The notes beneath the pieces were generated by a model. It had not been told where the DNA came from, ran no database searches, and was given only the letters and a program-made list of their open reading frames with translations. A program made the position numbers and the translations under genes. Below are positions 16,886 to 24,809 of a DNA stretch of 49,298 bases, in pieces. Position 1 is the first letter of the stretch. Each line of letters begins with the position of its first letter. The DNA comes from Clostridiaceae bacterium (GTDB lineage: Bacteria > Bacillota > Clostridia > DSM-8532): the NCBI GenBank assembly GCA_012728015.1, contig JAAYFY010000047.1, positions 1 to 49,298 of the forward strand, given 5' to 3'.

Positions 16886-18676
16886 ATGGGTTTCAGATCT
16901 GTTTCTTTCAGGATATTTATAGGGATGGCCGGCCTCACGTTTTTCCTGCTGGTCATCATGTGGGCTACCAACCGTTATGTCTACCTTGAGGAGTTCCGCA
17001 AGTATGAGGTGGACTATAATGTATTGGTCACCAATAAAATCAAGTCCCAGTTCGATTTCACAACCGACATCATCCGCAGCACGGGAAACGCGCTGGGTTC
17101 AAACCCCAGGGTGATGGAGCTTCTGTCGGAATCAGATTTTGGATCCGACAAGGAACTGATCGAGCGGCGTAATGAGATCAGTTCTTTGCTTCTTGGAATT
17201 ATCGGCACCCAGCCCTTCATCAAGGGCGCCCATATCGTCAGTGAAAGCGGCAATGTCTATTCCAGCACGCTTTCCATAGATGAAACACAGGTTTTAGAGT
17301 TTGCTTCCAGCTATTTTGACATCATGCGTGAAAAAAAGACGAAAGAACTGTGGACCACTGTCCACGAGGTGGAATACTATCCCGACAACTATTTCAGCGT
17401 CATGTCCTATATATGTCCCGTCTACAACATGGAAACACAACGGCTCTCAGGGCTTATCGCCCTTGATATCGATTACCAGGTTGTCCGTGAAATGTTTTCA
17501 ACCTCCACCATGGAGCTTGACGAAAAGATCATGGTGGTGGATACCGAGGGCAGTATAATATTCAACCACCCATTTTTAAGTAATTTTGAGCCCATCCTCG
17601 ATCAGTATCCGCAAATCCTTACCTCAAAGAATCTGCAGCTCAGGGGCACTGTGTTTGGGCGGGACAGCATAATAGTAACCGAAACCATCGGCATAGCCGA
17701 CTGGAAGCTTGTCAGGATGATTGAAGCCCTGCCCATTACAGAAAGAAGCCGCAGCCTGCTGTTTATCTTCAACACCATCCTGGTTGTCTCGGGCATCATC
17801 TCCTTCGCTTTTATCCTGTTCTCCACCCGGACCATCTCAAAGCCTGTAAAAACCCTGATAAAGGCATGCAAGCGCATTGAGCGGGGAGACCTGGGCTTCA
17901 GGGTATCCCTGAAACTCAAGAATGAACTGGGTATTTTGGGTGATACGTTCAATATCATGATGGACCAGATCCAAAGTTACTACGAGAAAGAGTTTGAGGA
18001 GCAGAAACGCAAGTCGGAACTGGAGTTCCAGGTACTGCAGGCACAGATCAATCCGCATTTTTTGTATAACACCCTCGATTCCATCAAATGGCTTGCGGTA
18101 CTTCAGAACATGAACAATATCGCGGACATGTGCACATCCCTGATCAACTTGCTGAAATACAACCTTGCCCAGCCGGGCACCATGACCACTCTGAGCGATG
18201 AGGTTGAGAACCTGAAGAATTATATCAGGATACAGAAATTCCGGTACGGCGACACCTTTGAGTTCTCAACCCATCTGGATCCTGAAACCTGTGACTGCGA
18301 AATGATCCGCTTTGTCCTCCAGCCGTTGGTTGAGAATTGCATCATCCATGCCTTTGACGATATGGAAGACAAGGGTTTCATCAAGGTCCTGTCCTTTATC
18401 AAGAACGGCAAGCTCCACATAGAGGTGATAGACAACGGCTCGGGGATGGATCTGGCCACTGTGTTCACCCTTAACCAGAACGAATCAAGCAAAGGAAAAC
18501 GCTTTAACGCCATTGGCATACACAATATTAAGGAGAGGATACGGCTACAGTACGGCGAGGGATATGGGCTGTATTATATCAGCGAACCGGGCGTCGAGAC
18601 TATCGCCGAGATGGTGCTCCCAGTAATAAAGAAAGGCATGCAGCCCGAAACAGACGTGGATATGAATAACCTGTAA
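16886..18676 (+). CDS. YesM-type sensor histidine kinase
   Basis: Membrane histidine kinase of the YesM (LytS-like) family, 596 aa. TM1 is at about residues 8-30 (IFIGMAGLTFFLLVIMWAT), followed by an extracellular sensor domain of about 260 residues, TM2 near 290-310 (NTILVVSGIISFAFILF), a HAMP domain, and the phospho-acceptor His in QINPHFLYNTL. The ATPase domain has N-box PLVENCIIHAF, a GSGMD motif and GIHNIKERIRLQYG. The start ATG at 16886 is chosen for GGGGGG 7 nt upstream; a TTG five codons earlier lies on that site. It is divergent from its YesN-type partner, and the pair probably senses an extracellular carbohydrate and controls the adjacent importer operon. Confidence 0.93.
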   Translation: MGFRSVSFRIFIGMAGLTFFLLVIMWATNRYVYLEEFRKYEVDYNVLVTNKIKSQFDFTTDIIRSTGNALGSNPRVMELLSESDFGSDKELIERRNEISSLLLGIIGTQPFIKGAHIVSESGNVYSSTLSIDETQVLEFASSYFDIMREKKTKELWTTVHEVEYYPDNYFSVMSYICPVYNMETQRLSGLIALDIDYQVVREMFSTSTMELDEKIMVVDTEGSIIFNHPFLSNFEPILDQYPQILTSKNLQLRGTVFGRDSIIVTETIGIADWKLVRMIEALPITERSRSLLFIFNTILVVSGIISFAFILFSTRTISKPVKTLIKACKRIERGDLGFRVSLKLKNELGILGDTFNIMMDQIQSYYEKEFEEQKRKSELEFQVLQAQINPHFLYNTLDSIKWLAVLQNMNNIADMCTSLINLLKYNLAQPGTMTTLSDEVENLKNYIRIQKFRYGDTFEFSTHLDPETCDCEMIRFVLQPLVENCIIHAFDDMEDKGFIKVLSFIKNGKLHIEVIDNGSGMDLATVFTLNQNESSKGKRFNAIGIHNIKERIRLQYGEGYGLYYISEPGVETIAEMVLPVIKKGMQPETDVDMNNL

Positions 18677-18681
18677 CAAGA

Positions 18682-18701
18682 GGCATCCCCTTTGGGATGC
18701 C
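18682..18701. terminator. Hairpin after the histidine-kinase gene, no U-tract
   Basis: GGCATCCC and GGGATGCC pair around a CTTT loop, 5 nt after the kinase stop codon. No clear T-run follows on either strand, so it is a weak or factor-assisted terminator candidate between the kinase gene and the convergent small gene. Confidence 0.45.
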
Positions 18702-18731
18702 CCAAATGATCGACCCTAAAGCTGTTTCGGA

Positions 18732-19085
18732 TCAATCCAGCAGGTCAATGAACCAGAACAGGGGGCCGCGTCGGAAAAGGAACCCTCTCGGTCGGCGACG
18801 TATGGGAAACCTGAACCCCGGCATGAAAACCGGACCATATATTGGCCTTCGTATGATTGGAAACTGCCTGGGAAAGCGCCTGCCTCTGAAAGAGCCTGGG
18901 AAAAAGCCTGGAATGATACCATCCGGCATGAATAACACCTCTTGCTTAACATACTCCACAAAATCAGCATATGTCTGTGGGGACAAGAAGGTGAACGACC
19001 ATGAAATGCCGTCATAGGCCAATAAGCGTGACTGGTTTTTACCGTCTGTATGTATCTTGACAAGTACATGGGAATCTGATAGCAT
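18732..19085 (-). CDS. Hypothetical small protein with Arg/Phe/Pro-rich C-terminus
   Basis: A 117-residue reading frame of unknown function. The first 50 residues look like a small globular domain (LLAYDGISWSFTFLSPQTYADFVEYVKQ). The second half is rich in Arg, Pro, Phe and Gly (PGFFPGSFRGRRFPRQFP, FRFPIRRRPRGFLFRRGP), very basic and probably disordered or nucleic-acid/membrane-binding. I prefer this frame to the overlapping one at 18716-19069 because its N-terminal half looks like protein. No good Shine-Dalgarno precedes the ATG at 19085, and the likely promoter of the opposite-strand T-box transcript overlaps its first codons. It is convergent with the histidine-kinase gene. Confidence 0.5.
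   Translation of the reverse strand: MLSDSHVLVKIHTDGKNQSRLLAYDGISWSFTFLSPQTYADFVEYVKQEVLFMPDGIIPGFFPGSFRGRRFPRQFPIIRRPIYGPVFMPGFRFPIRRRPRGFLFRRGPLFWFIDLLD
19057..19085 (+). promoter_or_regulatory. Sigma-A promoter of the T-box transcript
   Basis: Perfect TTGACA (19057-19062), a 17-nt spacer and TAGCAT (19080-19085). The transcript would begin near 19092, just before the first conserved part of the T-box leader, which makes the assignment convincing. It lies inside the 5' end of the small opposite-strand gene. Confidence 0.6.
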
Positions 19086-19094
19086 ACATAAAAA

Positions 19095-19392
19095 ATGAAT
19101 GAACCAAATGCGATGACAGGGAAAACACGCTGCTTACGCAGCCTCAGAGAGCTGTCGCTTGGTGCGAGACAGTGCGCGGGGCAGAATGTGAACTCACCCT
19201 TTAGCAGTCACCTGAACCCTGGAGGCAGAGTTGCTTTCGGCAAGTAGGCGTGAACGGGCTTCCCGCCGTTACAACGGGAGGGCATTAGCCTTATTGCGGT
19301 TGGATGCCTTATGAGCGGGCAATTGCGCCAAGAGAAGTGGTACCGCGGAAGTTTAAGCTTTCGTCTTCTTGCAGGAAGACGGAAGCTTTTTT
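19095..19392 (+). promoter_or_regulatory. T-box riboswitch, probable leucine specifier (CUC)
   Basis: The leader has the expected T-box order. Stem I contains a GATGACAGG/CCTGAAC kink-turn-like base, a GGGAAAA left side of the specifier loop, an AGAGAG bulge, and the right side GTGAACTCACC. In the usual register the codon after GAA is CTC at 19193-19195, giving leucine. The antiterminator T-box sequence is AAGTGGTACCGCGG at 19336-19349. Its TGGT would pair with an ACCA tRNA end, meaning an A discriminator, which fits tRNA-Leu among others. The terminator (19355-19392) follows, and the Shine-Dalgarno and start of the TIM-barrel/acyl-CoA synthetase gene lie 20-30 nt later. Uncharged tRNA should therefore turn on that gene. 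T-box identity is very likely; the amino acid is moderately certain. Confidence 0.85.
19355..19392 (+). terminator. T-box intrinsic terminator
   Basis: AAGCTT-CGTCTTC pairs with GAAGACG-GAAGCTT around a TTGCAG loop and is followed by a run of Ts. It sits directly after the conserved T-box sequence and would be prevented by the alternative antiterminator helix. Confidence 0.85.
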
Positions 19393-19423
19393 CATTAATC
19401 CATTTTTTCAGGAGGAGTGTTGT

Positions 19424-21955
19424 ATGAAACTCGCATTTTCTACCTTAGGCTGCCCCGATTTTGACTGGCCGGATATCTACTCCATGGCCAAAGACCTTGG
19501 ATTTGACGGTATTGAAATACGCGGCCTGGGCAAGGACATCTTCGCGGTCCGGGCAAAACCCTTTACCGAGACCGAACTTCCCAACACCATCAAAAAGCTG
19601 AAGCAGTTACACCTGGAGATACCCTGCCTTTCGTCGGGCTGCTGCCTGAAGTTTGCCGAAAAGGCTGAAGAGAACCATAATGAAATCATCCAGTATATAG
19701 AACTGGCCGCAAAGCTTAAAACCCCGTATATCCGTGTCCTGGCGGACCTGGAACCCCAGCCCATGGGAGAGGTGGACGACGGGGTTGTTATTGCGTCCCT
19801 GAAAAAGCTGGCTCCCGTCGCCTCGGAAAAGGGTGTAACCCTTCTTGTGGAAACAAACGGTGTTTATTCCGATACCCGCAGGCTTTTCAACCTGCTTAAC
19901 GCGGTGGGAAGCGAGGCGGTAGGAGCCCTTTGGGATATCCATCATCCCTACCGGTTCGCAAACGAAGCCCCCGGCCAGACCATCCAGAACCTTGGCGCCT
20001 ATATCAAATACGTCCATGTTAAGGATTCTGTCATGGAAGACGGCAAGGTCTCTTATCGCATGATGGGCGAGGGGGATCTCCCCATAGATGATTTTATGCT
20101 GGCCCTGCGGTCCATCAACTACAACGGTTACATATCCCTTGAATGGGTCAAGAGATGGGCTCCCGACCTGGATGACGCCGGCGTTGTATTCCCTAATTTT
20201 GCCAATTACATGTCCAGGTATCTGAAAAAGGATACCCGCAGAGGCCGCCTGTATACCAATAACGCAGGTACAGGGCATTATATCTGGGAGAAATACTCCC
20301 TCATCGACCTTACCCTGTCCCAGGTGCTGGACCGCATGGTTGATGAATTCCCGGATCAATATGCATTCAGGTACATCACCCATGATTACACCAGGACCTA
20401 TGCGGAATTCAGGGACGATGTGGATACCTTTGCCCGTTCCCTGATAGCGCTGGGCGTCAAGCCCGGCGACCATGTAGCCATATGGGCCACCAATGTGCCC
20501 CAGTGGTTTATCACCTTCTGGGCTACAGTTAAGATCGGGGCAGTTCTGGTAACAGTCAATACAGCCTACAAGATCCATGAGACCGAGTATTTGCTGCGCC
20601 AGTCCGATACCCATACCCTGGTCATGATCGATGGATATAAGGACTCAGATTACGTGGCCATTGTGAAAGAACTCTGCCCTGAGCTTGAAACCGCGGAGGC
20701 GGGAAAACCCCTGTTCATAAAGCGCCTTCCATTTTTGCGGAACATAATTACCATCGATTCAAGACAGAAGGGCTGCCTGACATGGGACGAAGCCATGGCT
20801 TTTGCTGAAAGGGTTCCCGTTGAAGAAGTCTATCGGCGGGCTTTTTCCCTGCAGAAAGACGACGTCTGCAACATGCAGTATACATCTGGAACCACCGGAT
20901 TCCCGAAAGGTGTAATGCTGACCCATTACAATGTGGTTAACAACGGCAAGTGCATCGGGGACTGCATGGATTTCTCAACCGCGGACCGGCTGCTTATCCA
21001 TGTTCCCATGTTCCATTGCTTCGGCATGGTCCTGGCCATGTTAGCCGCGATGACCCATGGCACCACCATGTGCCCCATACCCTATTTCTCTCCGAGAGTA
21101 TCACTGGAATGCATTAACAGGGAGAAAATAACCGCCTGCCACGGCGTTCCCACCATGTTCATCGCCATGCTTGAGCATGAGGACTTCGCGAAAACAGATT
21201 TCTCCCAAATGAGGACGGGCATTATGGCAGGAAGCCCCTGCCCCATCAAGGTCATGCAGGACGTTGTGGACAAGATGAATATGAAGGAGATCACCATCGT
21301 CTATGGGCAGACCGAGGCCTCTCCCGGATGTACCCAGAGCCGTGTGGACGACCCCATAGAACTCAGGGTCAATACCGTGGGCCGTGCCCTTCCCGGAGTG
21401 GAGTGCAAAATCGTGCACCCTGCCACCGGCGAGGATCTCCCCCCCAATACCGACGGTGAATTTGTCGCCAGGGGCTATAATATCATGAAGGGTTACTATA
21501 AGATGCCCGAAGCCACAGCTGCCGTCATCGACGAGGATGGCTGGCTGCACACCGGAGATATGGCCAGGATGGACGAGAACGGCTACTTCAAGATTACCGG
21601 CAGGATCAAGGACATGATCATCCGCGGCGGCGAGAATATCTACCCCAAGGAGATCGAGGACTTCATCTATACCCATCCCAAGGTAAGCGATGTCCAGGTT
21701 ATCGGGGTCCCCGACAAGCAGTACGGGGAGGAAATCATGGCCTGTGTCATCCTGAAAGAAGGCATGGAGATGACCGGTGAAGAGCTGAAGGATTATGTCC
21801 GCACCCATATGGCCAAGCATAAAACGCCCAGGTATGTGGCGTTTGTGAAGGAGTTTCCCATGAATGCGGCTGGCAAGATCATGAAGTACAAAATGCGCGA
21901 ATGGGCCGTGGAGTATCTTGGCCTCACAGCTGAAAGCAGGATCGAAACGGCATAG
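19424..21955 (+). CDS. Fusion protein: xylose-isomerase-like TIM barrel + AMP-forming acyl-CoA synthetase
   Basis: An 843-residue two-domain enzyme. Residues 1 to about 270 are a sugar-phosphate isomerase/epimerase (AP endonuclease 2 type) TIM barrel with the metal-ligand set LLVETNG, ALWDIHHPYR, KYVHVKDS and ISLEW (Glu-Asp-His-Glu). After a linker, residues from about 290 to 843 form an acyl-CoA synthetase of the ANL family: P-loop YTSGTTGFPKGV (near 485), YGQTEASP, TGDMARMDENGY, the hinge GRIKDMIIRGGENIYP (near 725) and the catalytic Lys in NAAGKIMKYKMRE. The start ATG at 19424 has AGGAGGAG 6 nt upstream; the frame stays open further upstream through the T-box and that part is not coding. 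It is expressed under the T-box. The acyl substrate and the barrel substrate are unknown. A branched-chain acid is suggested by the leucine specifier. Confidence 0.92.
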   Translation: MKLAFSTLGCPDFDWPDIYSMAKDLGFDGIEIRGLGKDIFAVRAKPFTETELPNTIKKLKQLHLEIPCLSSGCCLKFAEKAEENHNEIIQYIELAAKLKTPYIRVLADLEPQPMGEVDDGVVIASLKKLAPVASEKGVTLLVETNGVYSDTRRLFNLLNAVGSEAVGALWDIHHPYRFANEAPGQTIQNLGAYIKYVHVKDSVMEDGKVSYRMMGEGDLPIDDFMLALRSINYNGYISLEWVKRWAPDLDDAGVVFPNFANYMSRYLKKDTRRGRLYTNNAGTGHYIWEKYSLIDLTLSQVLDRMVDEFPDQYAFRYITHDYTRTYAEFRDDVDTFARSLIALGVKPGDHVAIWATNVPQWFITFWATVKIGAVLVTVNTAYKIHETEYLLRQSDTHTLVMIDGYKDSDYVAIVKELCPELETAEAGKPLFIKRLPFLRNIITIDSRQKGCLTWDEAMAFAERVPVEEVYRRAFSLQKDDVCNMQYTSGTTGFPKGVMLTHYNVVNNGKCIGDCMDFSTADRLLIHVPMFHCFGMVLAMLAAMTHGTTMCPIPYFSPRVSLECINREKITACHGVPTMFIAMLEHEDFAKTDFSQMRTGIMAGSPCPIKVMQDVVDKMNMKEITIVYGQTEASPGCTQSRVDDPIELRVNTVGRALPGVECKIVHPATGEDLPPNTDGEFVARGYNIMKGYYKMPEATAAVIDEDGWLHTGDMARMDENGYFKITGRIKDMIIRGGENIYPKEIEDFIYTHPKVSDVQVIGVPDKQYGEEIMACVILKEGMEMTGEELKDYVRTHMAKHKTPRYVAFVKEFPMNAAGKIMKYKMREWAVEYLGLTAESRIETA

Positions 21956-21973
21956 TACCAAAAAAGCATTTAA

Positions 21974-22000
21974 AAAGGGCGGTGTTCAAACCGCCCTTTA
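21974..22000. terminator. Intrinsic terminator hairpin after the fusion gene
   Basis: AAAGGGCGGT pairs perfectly with ACCGCCCTTT around a GTTCAA loop, 18 nt after the stop codon, followed by TAGTTT. The A-rich left flank gives a T-run on the other strand, so it can also serve the convergent chemoreceptor gene. Confidence 0.7.
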
Positions 22001-22108
22001 GTTTAAAAGAAACCATTCTTCCATTCCATAAACCCTAACCCCCTGAACTGTCAATGCGGGTGGAACCGGGTGGACTCTCCGCAATGACGCCTTCGCTTCG
22101 CCACAAGA

Positions 22109-23602
22109 TTATGATACAAACTCTTGCAGTTCCTTGCTCAGCTTTGCGATGTTCTCCATGGATTCATGTATCTGCACGATGCTGTTGTTCTGGTCTTCAA
22201 GTGTGGCAAGGACTTCTTCTGTGGAAGCCGCGTTTTCTTCTGAAATGCTGGCCACATTCTCGATCTGCTGCTGGATTTCTATAAATATCTCGGTTATCTT
22301 TTTGGTGCCTTCAAGGCCTTCAAGCAGCTTCCTGTTCGTTTCCTCCACAGATGCCCTCATATTGCTGAAGAAGTCGGAGATGCTTTCCAGGATCCCGTTA
22401 CCTTCACGTACGGCTTCGTCACCTTCATACACCTTGTTGAGGGTGTCCTCGGACCGGTCGGTAAGCTCCTGTATGATCTGATTGATGTTATCAGCGGTGT
22501 TCTTACTTTGCTCCGCAAGCTTTCTGATCTCGTCAGCCACCACGGCAAAGCCTTTGCCCTGTTCGCCGGCCCGTGCTGCCTCGATGGCCGCATTGAGAGC
22601 CAGCATATTGGTTTGCTCGGCTATATCCAGGATCTCCTCCAGCGCCTGGTTAACTCTTTCCATGCTCTGGTTGAGCTCATTAACCGTCTCCCTGGCTGAT
22701 CCCACGGCACTGCTTATGACCTTGTTATGTTCCACCATCTCCGAGATCTTTTGATTGCCTTCCTCGATGCTTTTGCCCATTTCCATGGTTCTCTCGGTCA
22801 ATGTACCCGATATGGACTGGGTCTGGTTTACCAGGTCCATGGAACTGCTCATGGCCTCGTTGGTTTTATGGATGCTGGAGGCTTCTTCCTGGATCGCTTT
22901 CGACATCTCGTTCATGGATATGAAGATGCCGCTGCTGGATTCCTTTACCGAACCCATGACTTTGTTAACGGTTTCGATATGGGTGTTCAGGTTATGGGAA
23001 CTGTCTTCCACCTGGGCAAGAATGTTCTGGAGCCTGGCAAGAATCCCGCTGGCCTTCTCGTTCTCGGAAGCCGCGTTTTTGACAAGCTCGCCTGCCCACC
23101 TGGTAAGGAAGTACAGGACCACTATCGCTCCGTCATAGGCGAGGAGTACTTTCAAAAACTCAGCGAACGACACCGAAAAGCCCATAAAATTCTCACTTGC
23201 CAATATGTAGACCGTAACAAGCAGAACATTGCATATTATTCCATATACCATTATCAATCGTTCGTTGAAGTAGAGCGCCACCATGGTAATGGACGCATAG
23301 ACGATATAATGGTTCCCAAGATCAAACCCTGATATTACGAATAGCGCCATCATAGCCAAAAACGGTATCAGGCCGAACAGCAGGGATTTGACAAAACGGT
23401 TGAGTTTCAGAAAATAAAGCCCTGTGGCCAAAAGTCCAACCGCCAGGGATTTTGCCATATCGCCCAGCCCGGACGCAAATCCGTCGGTTGTAAAGTTCAG
23501 TAATATGAAAACAAAGGCAACGCTCCAGGTGGCAATCAGATTAACTGTGTCAACACGCTTCAGGTCATAGCCCGTATAGCTTTTCCCCGTAGTTTCTTCC
23601 AT
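22109..23602 (-). CDS. Methyl-accepting chemotaxis protein with polytopic membrane N-terminus
   Basis: Chemoreceptor-type signalling protein, 497 aa. The first 180 residues hold about five or six transmembrane helices (for example [20 protein letters not shown] and [16 protein letters not shown]) instead of the usual two helices flanking a periplasmic sensor, so signals are probably sensed within or near the membrane. There is no HAMP domain. From about residue 190 a long coiled coil leads to the conserved signalling tip ([20 protein letters not shown] and [20 protein letters not shown]), which binds CheW/CheA. The start at 23602 has GGGGGTG upstream. No che genes are in the window. It is convergent with the fusion gene and appears to be a single-gene unit. 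Confidence 0.9.
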   Translation of the reverse strand: MEETTGKSYTGYDLKRVDTVNLIATWSVAFVFILLNFTTDGFASGLGDMAKSLAVGLLATGLYFLKLNRFVKSLLFGLIPFLAMMALFVISGFDLGNHYIVYASITMVALYFNERLIMVYGIICNVLLVTVYILASENFMGFSVSFAEFLKVLLAYDGAIVVLYFLTRWAGELVKNAASENEKASGILARLQNILAQVEDSSHNLNTHIETVNKVMGSVKESSSGIFISMNEMSKAIQEEASSIHKTNEAMSSSMDLVNQTQSISGTLTERTMEMGKSIEEGNQKISEMVEHNKVISSAVGSARETVNELNQSMERVNQALEEILDIAEQTNMLALNAAIEAARAGEQGKGFAVVADEIRKLAEQSKNTADNINQIIQELTDRSEDTLNKVYEGDEAVREGNGILESISDFFSNMRASVEETNRKLLEGLEGTKKITEIFIEIQQQIENVASISEENAASTEEVLATLEDQNNSIVQIHESMENIAKLSKELQEFVS

Positions 23603-23734
23603 AATATGAACACCCCCGCTACTCTGAGCAATGTAATAGGCAACAATAATTTTTTACCACTATATTCTTTTCCGAAACACTGCCAGATGATATCATCCAC
23701 CCGGAGGGCGCTGCCCGGGCAGGGCTTGTCACAC

Positions 23735-23762
23735 TTGTCCAATTCGGTGAATAAACTATAAC
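23735..23762 (+). promoter_or_regulatory. Sigma-A promoter in the chemoreceptor upstream region
   Basis: TTGTCC (23735-23740), a 16-nt spacer and TATAAC (23757-23762), followed after about 60 nt by a strong intrinsic terminator on the same strand. It drives either a small RNA or the attenuated leader of a lost gene. Confidence 0.5.
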
Positions 23763-23768
23763 AGGGAA

Positions 23769-23857
23769 GGATTCATCTTTAATGGTTTCCCGTAAGGAGG
23801 CGCCTCTCCTCCTTTATGCCGGGTGCCGGACTTAGGCTGCTAAGTCCGGCTTTTTTT
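23769..23857 (+). ncRNA. Candidate small RNA or attenuated leader (about 90 nt)
   Basis: Bounded by the promoter at 23735-23762 and the terminator at 23825-23857. It can form a first hairpin (AAGGAGG with CCTCCTT, about 23793-23813) and then the terminator stem. A 17-codon frame from ATG at 23782 has no good Shine-Dalgarno. I do not recognise a known riboswitch in it. Its position before the apparent GntR/ABC remnants suggests it may be what is left of their leader. Confidence 0.4.
23825..23857 (+). terminator. Strong intrinsic terminator
   Basis: GCCGGACTTA pairs perfectly with TAAGTCCGGC around GGCTGC and is followed by seven Ts. There is no complete gene directly upstream on this strand, so it ends a short transcript. 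Confidence 0.8.
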
Positions 23858-23860
23858 ACG

Positions 23861-24026
23861 GTAAGGAAAACCAGAGCCAGGATAGCCAGGGGACAGGTGT
23901 CGGAATTCCTGGAGAAAATGCAGAAACCGGGCTATGAGAAAAAAGAGATCCTGTCCATCATAACCGAGGTGACAAAGAGGTGAAGGAATGAATCCCATTT
24001 TGAAATGCAGCGGGCTACAAAAAGAG
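23861..24026 (+). pseudogene. Apparent remnants of a GntR (YtrA-like) regulator and the start of an ABC ATPase
   Basis: An open frame ending at TGA 23981-23983 encodes VSEFLEKMQKPGYEKKEIL followed by SIITEVTKR, which looks like the C-terminal helix pair of small YtrA-type GntR regulators. Six bases after the stop, behind GGTGAAGGA, an ATG begins MNPILKCSGLQKE, the usual opening of an ABC-transporter ATPase of the type often encoded after such regulators. After about 13 codons this second frame runs into the terminator and the opposite-strand gene, with no Walker A. The regulator lacks its DNA-binding domain. I read this as the scar of a deleted GntR-ABC operon; the similarity is judged by eye only. 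Confidence 0.45.
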
Positions 24027-24045
24027 ACCTGTTACAGGTCTCTTT
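24021..24045 (-). terminator. Intrinsic terminator overlapping the end of the secreted-protein gene
   Basis: On the minus strand AAAGAGACCTG pairs perfectly with CAGGTCTCTTT around TAA and is followed by further Ts. The stop codon of the gene at 24032 lies in the loop, so the last codons form the left arm. Confidence 0.75.
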
Positions 24046-24655
24046 CCTTCTTGCCCTCTTTTGCCTTTCCAAACTTTCTTAGAAACCTGGGGTACCCCGT
24101 CCCGTCCCACTTGTTTATCTTCTCGGTGTAATCCTTGAGAATCCTTCCGGCCTTATCCCTGTCCATCTCGCCTCTTTCAACCAGGCTGTCCAGGTAGTCC
24201 TTGCAGTCTTTGATCAGCCGTGCCCGTTTTTCCTCAAGGGGCAGCGCGCTGAATTTCTTTATCTCGGCGATGCCTGTTTCAATTCTTTTGAGAATGGCAT
24301 CGGCCTCCTCCCTGGAAATCCTGCCCTCCTTCAGTTGTTTTTTGATTTCTTCTTTTCTGTTTTCAAGGACGGTTAAGGGGTCTTTCACGAACTCCTCCCA
24401 CATTTTTTGCCTTTCCCGTTTTTCTTTCTTCCGAGGAACTTCTTTTCCGGGGTCTTTCTTTTCGGGGGCTTCCTTTCCGGGATATTGCGTTTCCGGTTCT
24501 TTTGCTTCCGGCACCTTCTCCCCAGGCACTTTATCACGGCCTTTCCATTCCTCTTGCATAGTTTTTTCTTCCACGGCACATGGGACCGTAAAAGCGTCAA
24601 ATGCGGTCAGCATACAAAAAATTACGGCTGCCGCAACAATTCCTTTTATTCGCAA
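24032..24655 (-). CDS. Secreted charged hypothetical protein, TTG start
   Basis: A 207-residue protein of unknown function. I set the start at a TTG (24655) because GGGAGGTGAT lies 7 nt upstream and it gives a clear signal peptide (MRIKGIVAAAVIFCMLTAFD); the longer frame to 24994 is antisense to the next gene. After the signal comes a low-complexity Lys/Glu/Pro tract with repeats of the type PGKEAPEKKDPGKEVP (about residues 45-85), and then a helical charged domain (about 90-207) with two similar stretches, KKQLKEGRISREEADAILKR and LVERGEMDRDKAGRILKDY, both of the SHOCT-like pattern. It may be a cell-envelope or exported stress protein. Convergent remnants end at its terminator. Confidence 0.65.
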   Translation of the reverse strand: MRIKGIVAAAVIFCMLTAFDAFTVPCAVEEKTMQEEWKGRDKVPGEKVPEAKEPETQYPGKEAPEKKDPGKEVPRKKEKRERQKMWEEFVKDPLTVLENRKEEIKKQLKEGRISREEADAILKRIETGIAEIKKFSALPLEEKRARLIKDCKDYLDSLVERGEMDRDKAGRILKDYTEKINKWDGTGYPRFLRKFGKAKEGKKERDL

Positions 24656-24809
24656 TCTATCACCTCCCGAAATTATTCTCCCCGGATTTATAAAAGTCAT
24701 GGGTGACAATATTTTATAATTCATGTATACAAAAAACATTCCAGATGCAGTAATTTTCCCTTGCTTCAATCCTTCCATAAGTGTTAAAGTTATATGCGGG
24801 GTGATTCGT

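Noticed and set aside
18716-19069. Alternative 117-codon frame overlapping the small hypothetical gene
   Set aside because: Its product has no protein-like pattern, while the frame at 18732-19085 has a plausible folded N-terminal half. Neither has a good ribosome-binding site, so this is a judgement.
19304-19423. Upstream in-frame extension of the fusion protein by 40 residues
   Set aside because: It runs through the T-box sequence and terminator; a strong ribosome-binding site sits 6 nt before the ATG at 19424.
19607-20614. 335-codon frame on the minus strand
   Set aside because: Exactly antisense to the TIM-barrel/acyl-CoA synthetase gene, whose motifs are complete; no ribosome-binding site or recognisable domain.
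21101-21961. 286-codon frame on the minus strand rich in His and Gly
   Set aside because: Antisense of the ligase domain; its composition reflects the codon pattern of the true gene.
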